In this document: piece after piece, positions 31,485-32,977 of the stretch | How the letters are laid out: every line of letters begins with the position of its first letter | How positions within the stretch are numbered: the stretch's first letter is position 1 | Assembly (NCBI GenBank): GCA_003242685.1 | Contig: QGVD01000043.1 | Coordinates: forward strand, 1 to 32,977 | Origin: Pseudomonadota bacterium | GTDB lineage: Bacteria > Pseudomonadota > Gammaproteobacteria > Steroidobacterales > Steroidobacteraceae | Length of the DNA: 32,977 nt | Reading direction: 5' to 3' | Translations under genes and position numbers: made by a program | The notes under the pieces: model-generated | Seen by the model: the letters and a program-made list of their open reading frames with translations, nothing else | Told to the model about the DNA's origin: nothing | Databases searched by the model: none

Positions 31485-32977
31485 GAGCGCGGTCCACACG
31501 ACGTCTTCGCGTCTCGCGGCTGGTCGCCGGGCTCATCGCCGCGAGCATCCCGCTCGCCGCGCTCGATGCGGCCTCGGCTGCCGAGAAGAAGCGTCCGAAG
31601 ACGATCAGGGACCTCGAGGAGCGTCCGGTGGAGATCCGCCGCGACCTGCCGGTGGATGGCAGCGCCGCGGCGCGCGCCATGGAGAACTACCGCCGCTTCC
31701 TCGAGCTCCAGCGGACGGACCCGCAGCTTCGCGCCGAAGCGCTGCGCCGGCTCGGCGACCTCAATCTCGAGGCGGGCGAGCTCGAGCGCATGGAGAAGGA
31801 GATCGGTCAGATCGATCTCCACGGCGCCGAGGCGATCACTCTGTACTCGGCGCTGCTGCGCGCGTATCCCGATTACCCGCGCAACGACCAGGTGCTCTAC
31901 CAGCTCGCGCGAGCCTACGAGACGACGGGACAGCCGGAGCACGCGCTCGCGACGCTCGACCGCATCGTGCAGCGCTATCCCGACAGCCCGCAGATCGCGG
32001 AGGTCCAGTTCCGGCGCGGCGAGCTGCTCTTCTCCGCACGGCGCTACGCCGAAGCGGAGGACGCATACGCGAAGGTCATCGCACGCGGACCGCAGTCGGG
32101 GTTCTACGAGCAGAGCCTCTACAAGCACGGCTGGTCGCTGTTCAAACAGTCACTGAACGAGGAGAGCCTGCCCTCGTTCGCGACGCTCCTCGATCACCAG
32201 CTCGTCAGGGGCACCGACCGCCGCGTCGTGCGCCTCGAGGAGCTGACGCGCGCTCAGCGCGAGCTGGTCGAGGACACGCTGCGCGTCATGAGCATCACCT
32301 TCTCGTACGACGAAGGCGCGGAGAGTCTCGACAGGTTCCTGCGGACGCGGGGCGACGTGCCGTACGCGCACCTCCTGTACTCGAGCCTCGGGAATCTCTA
32401 CGTCGAGAAGCAGCGCTATCAGGACGCCGCCGCGGCGTATCGCGCCTACGTCGCACGCGATCCGAACAGCGACCACGCGCCGAATCTCGCGATGCAGGCC
32501 ATCGAGGCCTACCGCAAGGGCGGGTTCAACAAGCTCGTGCTCGACGGCAAGCGCGAGTACGTCGAGCGCTACAACTTCGACGCGCCGTTCTGGCAGGGCC
32601 GCGACCGCGCCGCCTATCCCACGGTGGTGCAGGAGCTGAAGACGAACCTCAAGGACGTCGCGACCTACTACCACGCGACCGCACAGTCGACGAAGCGCAT
32701 CCCGGACTATCAGGCGGCCGCGCGCTGGTACCGCAGCTATCTCGAGTCCTTCCCCGACGATCCGGACTCCGCGGAGACGAACTTCCTGCTCGCCGAGACG
32801 CTCTTCGAGAGCCAGCAGTACGCGCTCGCCGCGGCGGAGTACGAGCGCACCGCCTACGGCTATCCGAAGAACGAGAAGTCGGCGACTGCCGCGTACGCCG
32901 CGCTCGTGGCTTACGCGAAGGAGAGGAAAAGGCGCACGGCCGGGGCGAAGTCCGAGGGGAATCCCCTGCGGGCCACT
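31481..32977 (+). CDS. Exported TPR protein (3' end beyond window)
   Basis: The frame is open from a GTG at 31481, which overlaps the preceding TGA as GTGA, to the window edge: 499 codons with no stop. A signal peptide with a basic start (VRARSTRRLRVSRLVAGLIAASIPLAALDAASA) precedes TPR-like helices. These include AMENYRRFLELQRTDPQLRAEALRRLGDL (about residues 67-95), a LYSALLRAYPDYPRNDQVLYQLARAYE repeat of the YfgC/Bam-type spacing with Pro-turns, VQFRRGELLFSARRYAEAEDAYAKVI, YSSLGNLYVEKQRYQDAAAAYRAYV, and a last one near the end (FLLAETLFESQQYALAAAEYERTAYGYP). The repeats with RYPDS/AYPDYP turns are those of periplasmic assembly and polysaccharide-export TPR proteins. It is at least as long as typical members and probably much longer. 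Later genes of the operon are out of view. Confidence 0.87.
   Translation, partial: MRARSTRRLRVSRLVAGLIAASIPLAALDAASAAEKKRPKTIRDLEERPVEIRRDLPVDGSAAARAMENYRRFLELQRTDPQLRAEALRRLGDLNLEAGELERMEKEIGQIDLHGAEAITLYSALLRAYPDYPRNDQVLYQLARAYETTGQPEHALATLDRIVQRYPDSPQIAEVQFRRGELLFSARRYAEAEDAYAKVIARGPQSGFYEQSLYKHGWSLFKQSLNEESLPSFATLLDHQLVRGTDRRVVRLEELTRAQRELVEDTLRVMSITFSYDEGAESLDRFLRTRGDVPYAHLLYSSLGNLYVEKQRYQDAAAAYRAYVARDPNSDHAPNLAMQAIEAYRKGGFNKLVLDGKREYVERYNFDAPFWQGRDRAAYPTVVQELKTNLKDVATYYHATAQSTKRIPDYQAAARWYRSYLESFPDDPDSAETNFLLAETLFESQQYALAAAEYERTAYGYPKNEKSATAAYAALVAYAKERKRRTAGAKSEGNPLRAT

Noticed and set aside
28764..31499. Long open frame (911 codons) on the minus strand opposite the coiled-coil and TPR genes
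   Set aside because: No signal, no family motif, and the plus strand carries three coupled genes with signal peptides.

Overview
The window is a G+C-rich bacterial chromosomal segment with strong G/C bias at third codon positions. Its Gram-negative character is clear: a TonB-dependent receptor, several outer-membrane beta-barrels, lipoproteins, Tat signals and c-type heme motifs. Ada/AlkB, an RhlE-type helicase, ApbE, DUF4266/DUF3570, DUF6152 and SYLF proteins together suggest a proteobacterium, most likely a gammaproteobacterium of the Steroidobacter/Nevskia kind. That placement is inference, because no rRNA or other marker gene is present. I saw no tRNA, rRNA, CRISPR array, insertion sequence or phage gene.

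Region 1 (1-6430) looks like a small-molecule catabolism and uptake locus. It has a 5'-truncated SnoaL-like protein, two tandem Tat-signal amidohydrolases that closely resemble 5-carboxyvanillate decarboxylase (LigW), a divergent TonB-dependent receptor followed by a strong intrinsic terminator, and a second exported SnoaL-like protein. A 19-bp palindrome sits between the divergent transcription units.

Region 2 (6621-9379) holds a small secreted protein and a translationally coupled alkylation-damage operon on the minus strand: ada, an uncharacterised 2OG-Fe(II) dioxygenase, then alkB, each junction being a 4-bp ATGA overlap. Region 3 (9603-14498) is mixed: an exported methyltransferase-like protein, an exported protein of unknown function paired with a DUF6152 protein, an RhlE-type RNA helicase, a macro-domain protein and a SYLF lipid-binding protein.

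Region 4 (14674-32977, running off the right edge) is the most interesting part. Nearly every protein in it carries an export signal. apbE (flavin transferase) converges on a seven-gene minus-strand operon whose order of transcription is: an HzsA-like heme lipoprotein, an SH3/beta-barrel protein, a beta-barrel lipoprotein, TlpA thioredoxin, a DUF4266 mini-lipoprotein, a DUF3570 barrel and an exported ABM-domain protein. Divergent from it lie a monoheme protein, a two-heme LamG lipoprotein and a Tat-exported DUF1501-like protein. A second plus-strand operon follows: a second TlpA, a coiled-coil protein and two TPR proteins, the last cut by the window end. I read this as a candidate envelope redox assembly combining c-type hemes, covalent flavin, thiol chemistry, outer-membrane barrels and TPR scaffolds. 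Its function cannot be read from the sequence.
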